Source: Symbiodinium natans (Eukaryota; Sar; Dinophyceae; Suessiales; Symbiodiniaceae). Taken from it: 33,097 nt of DNA. The stretch covers positions 486,342-519,438 of the forward strand of contig CAJNDS010002075.1 in the NCBI GenBank assembly GCA_905221605.1. Direction: 5' to 3'. Under the pieces are notes generated by a model, which searched no databases, was not told the DNA's origin, and was given only the letters and a program-made list of their open reading frames with translations. Below, in pieces: positions 9,053 to 19,078 of the stretch (the stretch's first letter is position 1; every line of letters starts with the position of its first letter). Position numbers and translations under genes: made by a program.

Positions 9053-9462
9053 CCAGGGTTCGCATGAGATCGCACCAATAACTACGGAACAAAAAGTTTC
9101 CTGCAATCGGCGTTGGGCTGCAAATGAAAAGAGGGGCCTTACTTCGACAGACGCTTGGCCGAACTTCATGGACGATCACATGAACTTACGAGTGCATGTA
9201 CCCTAAACCCTAAACCCTAAACCCTAAACCCTAAACCCTAAACCCTGAACCACAAACCCCGAACCCCTGAACCGCCAAACCCTCAACTCCCAGGCCCGCG
9301 AACCCCATATCGCCTCACCCTCCTGAACCCAAAGCCCGCAGAGCCACGGTTTAGGGCTTAGGGTTTAGGGCTTAGGGTTTAGGGTTTAGGGTTTAGGGTT
9401 TAGGGTTTTAGGGCTTAGGGCTTAGGGCTTAGGGCTTAGGGCTTAGGGCTTAGGGCTTAGGG
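9053..9462. repeat. Unique spacer and two telomeric arrays
   Basis: Positions 9053-9198 are non-repetitive with nothing recognised. C-strand units lie at 9198-9252 and a degenerate AACCC-rich stretch at 9253-9345. G-strand units lie at 9350-9462, the last seven being homogeneous CTTAGGG (about 9411-9460). Confidence 0.85.
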
Positions 9463-9495
9463 TTCTAAACCCTCAACACCTTAAGGACCTGGAAC

Positions 9496-9570
9496 CTGCC
9501 AATCGGAGATGTGCGGCACGTGCGGGCTCGTCATCCAGCTCGTCCATGCTCCGTCGCCTCAGATACGGTC
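9496..9570 (-). CDS. Candidate internal exon fragment
   Basis: On the minus strand an acceptor-like CCAATCCTTAG precedes a frame reading PYLRRRSMDELDDEPARAAH, then LRLA, ending at a donor-like GGCAG/GTTCCA (about 9494-9498). Telomeric C-strand lies upstream in coding sense. The composition is charged and protein-like, but the fragment has only about 25 codons and no recognised family. Confidence 0.2.
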
Positions 9571-9584
9571 TAAGGATTGGTAGG

Positions 9585-10190
9585 GTTCAGGGTTTAGAGT
9601 TTAGGGTTTAGGGTTTAGGGTGTAGGGTTTAGAGTTTTGGGTTTAGGGTTTCGGCTTTAGGGTTTAGGGTTTAGGGCTTAGTGTTTAGGGCTTCTGGTCT
9701 CTAAGCCCGAAACCCTATACGCGACACAAGCCAGGGCTTCCGGCTTCTACACCCTGAACCCAAGCCTACACGGGCTAACCGTAAACCCTAAACCCTAAAG
9801 CCTAAACCCTAAAGCCTAGACCCTAAAGCCTAAACCCGACAAGAGACCAAGCACAGCACAGAATGTTGAACAAAAAGGCTTGGGTTTGGGTCCTAGCGCT
9901 AAACCCTAAACCCCAAACCCCAAAGCCCAAACCCCAAACCCTAAACCCCAAACCTTAAACCCCAAACCCTAAACCCCTAAACCCTAAACCGGCTTCAGGC
10001 CCGCAGGTGAGTAGGATTCGCTTGTCGGCTTGAACCCACACTAATCATCCCAAGGTCCCAAGCCCTAAACCCTAAACCCTAAACCCCAAACCCTAAACCC
10101 TAAACCCGAAACCCTAAACCCTAAACCCCAAACCCTAAACCCTAAACCCGAAACCCTAAACCCTTAACCCTAAACCCCAAACCCTGCCGG
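9585..10190. repeat. Series of telomeric arrays in both orientations
   Basis: G-strand units lie at 9585-9690. C-strand units lie at about 9783-9835, 9900-9990 and 10062-10188. Variants include CCCTAAAG, CCCCAAA and CCCGAAA. Spacers of 30-90 bp hold nothing I recognise. Confidence 0.92.
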
Positions 10191-10289
10191 GCCGCGCAGC
10201 TCGCGCCCCTCCCCCTGCTCACGACGAACCGCCTTGGAGATGATCCTTCCGGAGAGCTCTCTTAGGTCGACCAAGGATTGCTTCAGGGT

Positions 10290-10515
10290 CCTTTAGGGTT
10301 TAGGGTTTAAGGTTTAGGGTTTAGGGTTTAGGGTTGAGGGTTTAGGGTTCAGGGTTTAGGGTTTAGGTTTTCGGGTTTCGGATTTAGGGTTTAGGGTTTA
10401 GAGTTTAGGGTTTAGAGTTCAGGGTTTAGGGTTTAGGGTTTAGGGTTTAGGGTTTAGGGTTTAGGGTTTAGGGTTCAGGGTTCAGGGTTCAGGGTTCAGG
10501 GTTCAGGGTTTAGGG
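10290..10515. repeat. Telomeric array ending in homogeneous TTCAGGG
   Basis: About 30 G-strand units. The last five (about 10473-10506) are all TTCAGGG, a variant also used as a telomere repeat in some apicomplexans. A further array lies at 10690-10757. Confidence 0.93.
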
Positions 10516-10690
10516 GGCTGCTAGGGGGCGGAGCGAAGGCGCACTAAGCCGCAGCGTGGCTGACAGATACTTACACTCGCCCGAGCAGCCTAGGAATAAC
10601 AAGGGTGCCCTTTTCGGTTTTCGGGGGCTTCTCAGGGAAACCAAACCCTAAGAAAGGGAATACGGGCCCACTCTGGGTCCTAGCTTAGGG
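10516..10690. other. Unique spacer
   Basis: Non-repetitive. It contains AAGGGTGCCCTT at about 10599-10610, a near-palindrome whose reverse complement AAGGGCACCCTT appears at about 7703. Nothing else was recognised. Confidence 0.4.
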
Positions 10691-10925
10691 TGCAGGGTTT
10701 AGGGTTTCGGGGGTTTAGGGTTTAGGGTTTAGGGTTTAGGGTTTAGGGTTTAGGGTGTATTACGTTCTGGGTTGCTCGCTGGGCTCCGGGGCCTTACTTT
10801 ATTTATTATAACCGGCCCCTCTGCCCGGGTCGCTCGCAACAGCGCGTGGCGGTAGGCCCACCCCAAGCCACCCTGCATATTTATTTTAGGGTTTAGTTCC
10901 TAAAGTCTTGTTTTTGCTTTTCCAG

Positions 10926-11446
10926 CGGGGGCATGCTGTGCCACTGCGCACGCTGTTTCTGCGCCGTCCCGACCTGAGCCTCACGGGGGCACAGGGGCCC
11001 TCCAGGAGCCTCCCAGAAAGATGGGCTCCACAGGGCCTTTTTTTGGGCCAGGTTTTTTGGGAAGGGGCATGCAGGAAGGGCCTTACAGGGGTTTTTCAGG
11101 GAGGTTCAGGGGCCTCGGGGGCCTCCCAGAAACCTGCCACAAGGGCACCAGCGTCACGCGCGTCACGCTTGCACGTGTGCACCAAAACCGGCCGCCAGCT
11201 GGCCGTCTATACCCAGTGACCGACTACGTGGAGGATTGCGGCTACGTCACGGCGTACCCCGTCCGCCCGGGCTACGGCTCGACGATCCACAAGCTGCAAG
11301 GGGCAGAGTTGGAACACATCGCCGTGTACTTGGACATCCCAGATGCCAAGGCGGCGGGCTACGTCGCCGTCAGCCGCGTGCAGCGGGACAGGGACTACCT
11401 CCTCGGCGGCGTTCTGAAGCGGCGCCATTTCAAGCCGGCCATGTGA
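10926..11446 (+). pseudogene. Pif1/RecD-like SF1 helicase C-terminal fragment, frameshifted
   Basis: The last 77 codons (about 11216-11446) carry two signatures of the superfamily-1 Pif1/RecD helicase C-terminus: GYGSTIHKLQGAEL (motif V region, about 11270-11311) and AAGYVAVSRVQRDRDYLLGG (motif VI region, about 11356-11410). The frame ends at TGA 11444-11446. Just upstream, VCTKTGRQLAVY continues the match in another frame and then meets TGA at 11217-11219. Removing one TA from TATA at 11208-11211 would join the frames, so I infer a two-base duplication or an assembly error. Further upstream, a strong acceptor (GTCTTGTTTTTGCTTTTCCAG, ending at 10925) precedes a GC3-rich frame reading RGHAVPLRTLFLRRPDLSL, possibly an earlier exon. 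The ATPase core (Walker A/B) is absent, so this is a fragment. Such helicase copies are numerous in dinoflagellates (recollection, not searched). Confidence 0.7.
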
Positions 11447-11518
11447 AAGTCGGTGGCAGGTTTGGGCGGAATCCTATGAAATAGCTTTGTACAGTAGGCT
11501 CCAGCGGCCTGCAGATAA

Positions 11519-11917
11519 CACAGGTGGGCCCTAGAACAACATCGCAGTCGGTGGCGGCCCACAGCGGGCACAGGTGGGCCCCCCTTCTGTAGCCAGAGAG
11601 CAGGAACAGAGATATCACGCAGGCGAAAAAAGCAACGCGCAAAACTCGTGGAGCAGCAGCAAGAACGCGGCGCGCGGCTTCTGGAGCTAGACGCAGAAAG
11701 CGTTTCTTTTCAGGGACTGTTTGAATTGTACGAGAAGCCCCCCCAGGTGCATCGATTTCAATCCGCCAATCTTGGGGCTCTCCACCTCATTAGGCCTGCC
11801 TGTGCTTTGAGGGATCTCCTTATGGACCCCAGTAGAAGCTTTTTAGGAGGCAAGGGGGTCGGAGTTTTGGTCCAGGAAGGTCTCAGAAGACTGCCTTGCA
11901 GCCAGAAGGGAAACTAG
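11519..11917 (+). CDS. Unrecognised 132-codon open frame downstream of the helicase fragment
   Basis: An open frame runs from just after TAA (11516-11518) to TAG 11915-11917 without an early ATG. Its middle part, SRRRKKQRAKLVEQQQERGA and then RLLELDAESV, is a basic and then acidic helical stretch typical of real protein. A strong acceptor-like GTTTCTTTTCAG ends near 11712 and a donor-like CCCCAG/GTGCAT lies near 11746, so the frame may be an exon pair read through a splice site (short exon GLFELYEKPPQ). It lies on the same strand as the helicase fragment, about 70 bp after its stop, but nothing shows that the two belong together. Two CACAGGTGGGCCC copies about 50 bp apart (near 11519 and 11568) mark a small direct repeat at its start. 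No family is recognised. Confidence 0.35.
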   Translation, partial: HRWALEQHRSRWRPTAGTGGPPFCSQRAGTEISRRRKKQRAKLVEQQQERGARLLELDAESVSFQGLFELYEKPPQVHRFQSANLGALHLIRPACALRDLLMDPSRSFLGGKGVGVLVQEGLRRLPCSQKGN

Positions 11918-12039
11918 GACCGTGAAAAAGTGCTTTGAGACGCGCAAATCCCGAAAATCATGGGATCATTTCAGCCATCGAAGTCCTTGCCTTCGTACAA
12001 TTGGAATGGACCAAGTTTGACGGAATCGTGGGGCGGCCC

Positions 12040-12400
12040 CTCTAACAGAAGGAAATGGCTTGAAGCCCGAAAAGCTCAGAAATGGTCTGGAGAAAGGTCA
12101 AAGAGGCTCAGGAATGAAGCCCAAGAAAGCTCAGAAATGGTCGGGAAGAGCAGGAAAAAAGCTCAGAAATGGTCTGGGAGAAGCCCAAAAGGCTGAGGAA
12201 TGGTCTGGGCAGAAGGCCAAAGAGGCTCAAAAATCAAAGCTCCGAAGTGGTCTGGGAGAAAAGCTGGGAGAAGCCCAAAAAGGCTCAGAAATGGTCTGGG
12301 AAGCTCAAATTGCTCAGTTTTGGTCCGGAAAAGGGAAAAACGGTCGGAAATGGTCCGGGAAAAGCAAGCCCCGCAAAGGTTCCGGGGCGGTCTGAGCCTG
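12040..12400. repeat. Degenerate 30-bp minisatellite
   Basis: Recurring GCTCAGAAATGGTCTGGGAG with AAGCCCAAAA spacers, about ten imperfect units. The period near 30 makes several frames stay open (KAQKWSGRSPK-like repeats). These overlapping frames are repeat translations, not a gene. Confidence 0.85.
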
Positions 12401-12423
12401 GCAATGGTCTTGAGGGGGGGGGC

Positions 12424-12550
12424 CCAGGTTGCACCAGCAAATCTGGTGGGGGGGCCGGGTTGCACGAGCAACGGTCCTTGGGGGGGGCCAGGTTGCACCA
12501 GCAACGGTCCTTGGGGGGGGGCCAGGTTGCACCAGCAAAAGGTCTTGGGT
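12424..12550. repeat. 31-34 bp minisatellite, four copies
   Basis: CCAGGTTGCACCAGCAA begins at 12424, 12455 (one variant), 12488 and 12522, each followed by CGGTCCTTGGGGGGGG or similar. The last copy passes directly into TTGGGTTTAGGG, joining the telomere-like motif. G-run length varies between copies. Confidence 0.9.
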
Positions 12551-12729
12551 TTAGGGTCTTTACCTTTGACACTCAAAGGCTCGACCGCCTTGACGGCCAG
12601 TGTGGGCCTTACCTTGCCTTGGAGCGTCCAGCAGCCCCAGCTTTACCTGGGCTGCACGTTCAGTGCTCTCAGGTCGCTCGCGAAGCTCGGACGGCTTCGG
12701 GCTCTCAAGTGTTGGTAGCGAGCAAAGAC
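12551..12729. other. Unique island
   Basis: Non-repetitive, GC-rich. One plus-strand frame continues through it to 12741 from the minisatellite. No recognisable domain, so no gene is called. Confidence 0.3.
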
Positions 12730-13258
12730 TTTAGGGTTTAGGGTTTAGGGTTTAGGGTTTAGGGTTTAGGGTTTAGGGTTTAGGGTTTAGGGTTTAGGGT
12801 TTAGGGTTTAGGGATTTGACCAACGCCCACAGAACTTCGACCCCAGACCCGCGGCATCGTCTAGCTATGCAGATTTCCCCAACCCTACACCCTAAACCCT
12901 ACACCCTAAACCCTAAACCCTACACCCTAAACCCTAAACCCTAAACCCTAAACCCCAAGCCCTTGACACTTCAGCCCCGTGACCCATGCCCCCGGAATCT
13001 TGTCTCAGGCCACCTAAACTCTAAACCCTAAACCCCAAACCCCAAATCCTCAAACTGCAAACCAAGTGCCTGTAGGAGTCGTGGTGCGTTTTCGCGTAGG
13101 CCTCAGTTCGCCCCGGGCCGGTGGTGTCGGGTTTGGGGTTTAGAGTTTAGGGTTTAGGGTTTAGGGTTTAGGGTTTAGGGTTTAGGGTTTAGGGTTTAGG
13201 GTTTAGGGTTTAGGGTTTAGGGGTTTGGGGTTTGGGGTTTAGGGTTTAGGGTTAAGGG
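12730..13258. repeat. Telomeric arrays in three blocks
   Basis: Perfect G-strand TTTAGGG lies at 12730-12811. C-strand lies at 12880-12960 with regular CCCTACA variants, and a short C-strand patch at 13015-13060. G-strand lies at 13128-13258. The spacers are unique and featureless. A G15 run follows at 13263-13277. Confidence 0.93.
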
Positions 13259-13349
13259 CCTTGGGGGGGGGGGGGGTTCAGGCGAAGCCGTCCTCCGGGC
13301 TTTTCCGCCTACAGCTCCTCCGCCCTGAAACTCGTGGTCCAAGGTTTGT

Positions 13350-13690
13350 GAGGTTTAGGGTTTAGGGTTTAGGGTTTAGGGTTTGGGGTTTGGGGTTTGG
13401 GGTTTAGGGTTTAGAGTTTAGAGTTTAGGGTTTACTAGGTTTCAGGTTTGGGGTGATAGAAGGCTTTTAGGGTCTTCCCTGAACCCTCATTCCTCCTAAC
13501 CCCTCAAAAAACCCCACCCCCAAACCCTTAAAACACACCTAAATATAGGGGCCTGAAGAATTAGAGTAGGGCTTTGGGGGGTCATCATAAAGGGATTATA
13601 AGGGAATACTGTTTTGGAAATACCCTAAACCCTAAACCCTAAACCCTAAACCCTAAACCCTACGCCCTAGACCCTAAACCCTAACCCCCA
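13350..13690. repeat. Opposed telomeric arrays around a unique spacer
   Basis: G-strand at 13350-13440, C-strand at 13620-13690. The spacer contains CATCATAAAGGGATTATAAGGG, otherwise nothing recognised. Positions 13691-13810 are also unique and featureless. Confidence 0.85.
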
Positions 13691-13811
13691 ACATCTGCAA
13701 AGTTGAAGGGTTGGGGGTCTCGGGATGGCCCTGTACCCCCCAAGTTCAGCTTAAGGATGTCTGGCTTTCGAGCCCCAAATGTCAGCTTTCTGAGTTTGGT
13801 ACATGTGAAGG

Positions 13812-14135
13812 TTTAGAGGGTTTAGGGTTTAGGGTTTAGGAGTTAGGGTTCAGGGTTTACACCAAGCAACTACGCCACAAAAGGACATAATGCCACTCAA
13901 CACCCTTAATTGCAGGCTCCCTAAATCCGAAAACCCCAAGCCCAAAAGCCCATGGCTATGTAAAGACGAAGCCTTAAACCAGAGAATCCCTCCCTCTGAA
14001 CGCTGAACCCTCAACCCTAAACCCTAAACCCTCAACCCTGAACCCTAAACGCTAAACGCTAAACCCTAAACCCTAAACCCTAAACCCTAAAACGTAAACC
14101 CTAAACCCTAAACCCTAAACGCTAAACCCTTTACC
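13812..14135. repeat. Short G-strand array, unique spacer, C-strand array
   Basis: G-strand at 13812-13860. The spacer at 13861-14000 has nothing recognised. C-strand CCCTAAA with AACGCTAAA variants lies at 14005-14135. Confidence 0.88.
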
Positions 14136-14249
14136 CTGAGAACACGCCCAGAGCCGCCAGGGCGCGGATGTCTCCTCCTTCTCGCCCGGACTTCCGGCAC
14201 AGGCCTGTTCGGGCGTTTTAGATCTGATTGCGTTGAGCTCAGGGATTTG

Positions 14250-14555
14250 GTTTAGGGCTTAGAGTAGTTCGGGGAATAGGTTTAGGGATTAGGGTTTAGG
14301 GTTTGGGGTTTAGGGTTTAGGGTTTAGGGTTTGTTTAGGGTTTAGGGTTTAGGGTTTAGGGTTTAGGGTTTAGGGTTTAGGGTTTAGGGTTTAGGGTTTA
14401 GGGTTTAGGGTTTAGGGTTTATGGTTTATGGTTTAGGGTTTAGGGTTTAGGGTTTAGGGTTTAGGGTTTAGGGTTTAGGGTTTAGGGTTTAGGGTTTAGG
14501 GTTTAGGGTTTAGGGTTTAGGGTTTAGGGTTTAGGGTTTAGGGGTTGGGGTTACC
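14250..14555. repeat. Long, nearly perfect TTTAGGG array
   Basis: About 40 G-strand heptamers, one of the longest and cleanest arrays in the window, with two TTTATGG units near 14420-14432. High homogeneity suggests recent expansion or recent origin. Confidence 0.97.
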
Positions 14556-14915
14556 CCCGATCCAAAATACCACCCAAATAAGGCTCGGTTTCAGGCTAGT
14601 TTGGGCCGCTATCTTCGGGAAGTTGGATGGACCCACACTTCAGAACCCTTCGGCTCTATGAAAAATGTGGGGCCACGGAGCGTGTCTGAGCCCAAAGCCA
14701 CAGGGGAAGCAGCAAAGAAAGCGACAAAGACTCCCACCCTAACCCTAAACCCTAAACCCTTAACCGTTAACCTTTAACCCTTAACCCCACCAAACCCTAA
14801 ACTAAACAAAGCCCAAACCATCAGCCACACCCAAAACACGAAATACACCCTACAAGCCCCTTGCAATGCAAGTTTGAATCCCCCAGCCAGCGCCTGCTCA
14901 GCAACGGGCCTGGGT
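14556..14915. other. Unique sequence with a short degenerate C-strand patch
   Basis: Positions 14556-14735 are non-repetitive. Positions 14736-14800 hold CCCTAAA and TTAACC-type units. Positions 14801-14914 are unique. No open frame of interest was found. Confidence 0.5.
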
Positions 14916-14919
14916 TTAG

Positions 14920-14929
14920 GCTTTAGGGT

Positions 14930-14968
<39 letters not shown>

Positions 14969-15128
14969 GGTGAAGGGTGTAGGGTTGAGGGGCTTCGGGG
15001 GCTCTAGGGGCTCTAGGGGCTTTAGGGGCTTTAGGGGCTTTAGGGGCTTTAGGGGCTTTAGGGCTTTAGGGGCTTTAGGGGGTGCTAGGGGCGTTAGGGG
15101 TGTTAGGGGTATTAGGGGTGTTCTTCTA
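14920..15128. repeat. TTGAGGG block followed by 9-bp GGGGCTTTA block
   Basis: Seven TTGAGGG units (about 14928-14975) are followed after about 20 bp by GGGGCTCTA/GGGGCTTTA 9-mers (about 14997-15080), which drift into GGGGTGTTA. The open frame rich in GFRGFRG reflects the 9-bp period. Confidence 0.9.
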
Positions 15129-15214
15129 TGCCCCAGTAGAGCCCCTCGCGACTCCTTGTAGGACCCTGGAATTTGTGGCCTTGGGCCAAGAGCGTAATTC
15201 AGGGCATTTTCAGG

Positions 15215-15334
15215 CCAGGTGGGTTACCTTATATACGACTTCCATAAGGGGGTGTATAAGGGCTCTCGCGGTTAGATAAGGGTTGTATAGAGTTTTTTTT
15301 TGGGGGGGGGAGGGGGAGTAAACTACCCACCTGG
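15215..15334. mobile_element. Small foldback element, about 120 bp
   Basis: Perfect 10-bp terminal inverted repeat CCAGGTGGGT (15215-15224) and ACCCACCTGG (15325-15334). The inside carries several ATAAGGG motifs and a T-run/G-run junction (about 15292-15310). Size and plan match the elements at 845-958 and 2095-2193. No convincing target-site duplication. Confidence 0.45.
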
Positions 15335-15545
15335 ATGGGGGTTGTCCTAGGGTTTCAACAGTTGGAATTAGGTTTGTGGTTCAGGGTTTAGGGTAGTCTA
15401 GCAGCCTTAGCAGCCACCACTTAGATGGTAACAGTGGCCTCTCGTTCTCACTACTTATGCGAGGGGAGGAGCCCCCCCCATTGTCTACTCTGACAAGATT
15501 TTCAGATGGGTTTCAAGATTTGGGGCAGCAACGTTGCCCAAAAAC
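15335..15545. other. Unique island
   Basis: Non-repetitive DNA with a C-run and one isolated TTTAGGG unit. Nothing recognised. Confidence 0.3.
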
Positions 15546-15851
15546 CCTGAATCCTAAACCCTCAACCCCTAAAACCCTTTTTTGAGGAGGGACTGCAGTG
15601 CGATTTGCCCTCTAGGCGCCCTAAACCCTAAACCCCAAGACTCTACACTCTAAACCATAAACCCCAAAACTCTACACCCTAAACCCTAAACCCTAAAACC
15701 CAAACCCTAAGCCCTAAACCCCTCAACCCCAAACAGTGGCCTCCGGACCACCGGGGCAAACTGGGGTTTAGGGTTTAGGGTTTAGGGTTTCGGGTTTCGG
15801 GTTTCGGGTTTAGGGTTTAGGGTTTAGGGTTTAGGGTTTAGGGTTTAGGGT
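15546..15851. repeat. C-strand then G-strand telomeric arrays
   Basis: C-strand lies at about 15546-15735, with CCCCAAGACTCTACA-type variants occurring twice (near 15635 and 15665). G-strand lies at about 15765-15851 and includes TTTCGGG units. Confidence 0.9.
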
Positions 15852-16064
15852 CCGCCGACCCTGGCGGCGTGTTGGATGGGAAAAGGAGGTGAAAACCTCC
15901 CTCTTTCCCTCCTTACCCCCCCAAAACGCGGGGGGGGAGGGGGGGGGTGTGGGGGGGGTCGGTGCACAATTTTTTCGTGGAGGACCGCGCCACCCGCACA
16001 GCGTAAACAGGGGGTTCAGCACGGGGGGGTAGGGGCGCCCTCAGCAAAATCAGCGTTTCCCGCC

Positions 16065-16065
<1 letters not shown>
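15852..16065. other. Unique GC-rich sequence with G runs
   Basis: Contains G7-G8 runs at 15930-15957 and near 16023. No gene. The proline- and glycine-rich frames that cross it derive from the following C tract. Confidence 0.4.
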
Positions 16066-16343
<278 letters not shown>

Positions 16344-16379
16344 TCCCCCCCCCACCCCCACCCACCTGTCTTTTTGGCT

Positions 16380-16586
16380 TGAGCTTGTCCTGGTGCTACC
16401 CCCTACCCCCCCCCAAACGATTCACAGAACTCTGCCGTCTTCCATGCGAGCGGGTCTCAACTGTGCTCCAGCGGGGTCGGCGGCCCAAGTAGGGTTAGGC
16501 GGCCCAGTTGCTTTGGCCCGGTCTCCGCGGACTCCGTCGCCTGCGCAACGCACTGGGTTCAAGGTTGAGGGCCTCGTTTCAAATGG
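16380..16586. other. Unique GC-rich island
   Basis: One plus-strand frame (16393-16599, CTG-started) contains RAGLNCAPAGSAAQVGLGGP. No domain is recognised, and the end of the frame is telomeric repeat. Not called as a gene. Confidence 0.3.
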
Positions 16587-17000
16587 GTTTAGGGTTTAGG
16601 GTTTAGGGTTTAGGGTTTAGGGTTTAGGTTTTAGGGTTTAGGGTTTAGGGTTTAGGGTTCAGGGTTCTGGGTTCAGGGTTCAGGGTTCAGGGCTCAGGGC
16701 TTGCATGAACCCGACGTCCTCGAGTCCATTAAGACAGCCAGCCCCTGAGCACTACACTTCAAGCAGCTTCTTCTATCATGCGCCGGGATGGTGCTTAACG
16801 GTTGGGCACTTCATATAGGGTTTAGGGTTCAGAGTTTCGGCTTCAGGGTTTAGGGTCGAGGGTCTGGGGGGGGGGCTCAGGGTTTAGAGTTTAGGGTCGA
16901 AGGTTTAGGGTCTAGGGTGAGGGAACCCTAAACCCTAAACCCTAAACCCGAAACCCTAAACCCTAAACCCTAAACCCGAAACCCTAAACCCTAAACCGCA
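16587..17000. repeat. Telomeric arrays with TTCAGGG and CCCGAAA variants
   Basis: G-strand lies at 16587-16702, its end being TTCAGGG. A degenerate G-strand lies at 16815-16922, and C-strand at 16923-17000 with every fourth unit CCCGAAA. A regular higher-order spacing of the CCCGAAA variant is visible twice. Confidence 0.9.
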
Positions 17001-17139
17001 AGCATAATACGTGGATTTCATGTGGAGTGACGGTTGGGGCATCCTTTGGTCAAGCATTTCCCGGTTGAACAGGGTTTAGGGTATATAGGGTTTAGGGTTT
17101 AGGGTTTCGGGTTTCGGGTTTAGGGCATAGGGCTTAGGG

Positions 17140-17420
17140 TCGAGGGTTTGTAGAAATTGTATAGTGTTCAGGTCCGGAGTTTGGGACGGGTTGTGAGCGA
17201 AAGTTTTGGGCGAAAGGGGTTCCGGGCGGGTTTTGGGCGAAAGTGTGTCTTAGTTTTGGGTGGGTTTTGGACGAAAGTTTGTTTTTTTGCTTCAACTTGC
17301 GCCCGGGGCCTCTTCGGGCATTTGAAGCCTTGTTTAAGTTGAAGTTTTGGGCTTCCTGAGGCCTTTGAGGCCTTGTTTTCAAAAATTGGATTCCAGAGCG
17401 TCTTGGACCACATACCATTT
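17140..17420. repeat. Island of degenerate GGGTTTTGGGCGAAAG repeats
   Basis: GAGCGAAAG, GGGCGAAAG (twice) and GGACGAAAG recur at about 17195-17280. A second degenerate direct repeat (GAAGCCTTGTTTAAG versus GAGGCCTTGTTTTCA) lies at 17320-17385. Minus-strand open frames across it (for example 17134-17418) are basic, low-complexity and GTG-started. I see no gene. Confidence 0.65.
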
Positions 17421-17424
17421 CTAT

Positions 17425-18016
17425 TTATCCTGGTCTTGAGGGTTTAGGGTTTAGGGTTTAGAGTTTAGGGTTTGGGGTTTAGGGCTTGGGTTTTAGGGTT
17501 TACAGAGTTGAAAGCCACCCCTAAACCCCGAAACCCTGAGCTACGAACTGCGAGTTTGAGGCGAACCCAGGTAGGAGGCGGGTTTCATCTGCAGGATTTT
17601 CAGAACTTAGGGTTTAGGGTTTGGGGGAAAGTTTAGGGTTTAGGGCTTGGGAAAAGTTTAGGATATATGGTTTAGGGTTCAGGATTTAGAGTTCAGGTGT
17701 AGGGTTTAAGGTTTGGGGGAAGTTTCGGGTTCTGGCTTGAGGGCTTACATGTCTTCGGAACGTGTCTCACAGGATCCTCCCTTTCCCCCCCCCCCTCTTA
17801 CACTCCCCTTCAAGGTTTCCCATGAGTTCAGCTCGATTACCCTAGTTAGCCAACCCTAAACACAAAAAAACCCAAGTAAACCCCAAACCCCAGACCCTAA
17901 ACCCTGAACCCTAAACCCTGAACCCTAAACCCTAAACCCTAAACCCTAAACCCTGAACCTAAACCCTAAACCCTAAACCCTAAACCCTAAACCCTAAACC
18001 CTAAACCCTAAACCCT
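17425..18016. repeat. Degenerate G-strand arrays, spacer, long C-strand array
   Basis: G-strand at 17425-17500 and loose units at 17605-17750 with GGGGGAAAGTTT interruptions. The unique spacer at 17750-17875 has a C9 run. C-strand at 17876-18016 is nearly perfect in its right half. Confidence 0.9.
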
Positions 18017-18232
18017 AGCTAAGGCTGAGGTTTCGCGGTTTGGGGATGTAGGGTTGTAAGGCCCACGCCAGGGCTGCCATGGCTCAGTCCCACCACCATC
18101 TGCAGGCTTCGCCGCACATGCTACCCAAAAGGGTTTAGGGTTTAGGGTTTAGGGTTTAGGGTTTAGGGTTTAGGGTTTAGGGTTTAGGGTTTAGGGTTTA
18201 GGGTTTAGGGTTTAGGGTTTAGGGTTTAGGGT

Positions 18233-19005
18233 TATACATGGATACCTGCCGCTTTCACAAACTGCCTTGTAGGGGGGATGGTGCGTGCCCTTTCCTCTCC
18301 TCAGCTGGAGACGGAAGCAGTCCGTTTAGGGCTTCGGGTTTGCGGGTTTATGGGTGGATGGGCCCGAAACCCGAAACCCCAAACCCTAACGGTTCAACCC
18401 TAAACCCTAACCCTAAACCCTAAACCCTAAACCCTAAACCCTAAACCCTAAACCCTAAACCCTAAACCTTAACCCTTCAACCCCCTGAACTGGGGAGTTC
18501 AGGGCTTAGAGGCTTGGAGTCTTGGTGGCTTTAGGGCTGAGGCTTTGGAGCTTAGGGGTCGCGAGATTGCTGGACTCGTGCGGTTTCCCTTAATGTTTAG
18601 GGTTTAATGTTTAGGGTTTAGGGTTTAGGGTTTAGGGTTTAGGGTTTAGGGTTTAGGGTTTAGGGTTTAGGGTTTAGGGTTTAGGGTTTAGGGTCTAGGG
18701 TTTAGGGTTTAGGGTTTAGGGTTTAGGGGGGCAGACTCCCCTGAGTTTTAGACTTGGAGCTCCAGGGTTGAAGCTTTTTGGGGCTTGGGGTCAGGGATTT
18801 AGGTCTAAGCCCAAAACCCTAACCCCCTAAATAAACCCTATAAGCTAAACCCTAACCCCCTAAACCCGAAACCCGAAACCTAAACCCCAAACCCTAAGCC
18901 CAAAAACCCTAAACCCTAAACCCAGGGATTTAGGTAGTGCGGGTCAGGGGTGACGCTTTGTAGTTGAGGCTTTAGGAGGAGTTTTGGGGTTTTAGGACGA
19001 CAGAG
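18233..19005. repeat. Tandem segmental duplication, copy A
   Basis: A mosaic of four unique blocks and internal telomeric arrays, repeated at 19079-19835. Substitutions in the unique blocks are very few (TATACATGGATACC versus TATAAATGGCTACC, and CCCTTTCC versus CCCTTTTC). The offset falls from 846 at the left to 830 at the right because the internal arrays differ in copy number. The 61-codon frame in each copy (18238 and 19084) ends in telomere translation and is not a gene. Confidence 0.95.
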
Positions 19006-19078
19006 GGTTTAGGGTTTAGGGTTTAGGGTTTAGGGTTTAGGGTTTAGGGTTTAGGGTTTAGGGTTTAGGGTTTAGGGT

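Noticed and set aside
12060-12741. Overlapping 111-190 codon frames rich in KAQKWSG and GGARLHQQ repeats
   Set aside because: They translate two minisatellites in several frames at once.
14964-15161. GFRGFRG repeat protein
   Set aside because: It follows the 9-bp GGGGCTTTA repeat and has no independent support.
16369-16384. Resemblance to the 3' part of the dinoflagellate spliced-leader sequence (TTTTTGGCTTGAG)
   Set aside because: Only a partial match with several differences, and no adjacent donor GT or Sm-site-like sequence. Chance is likely.
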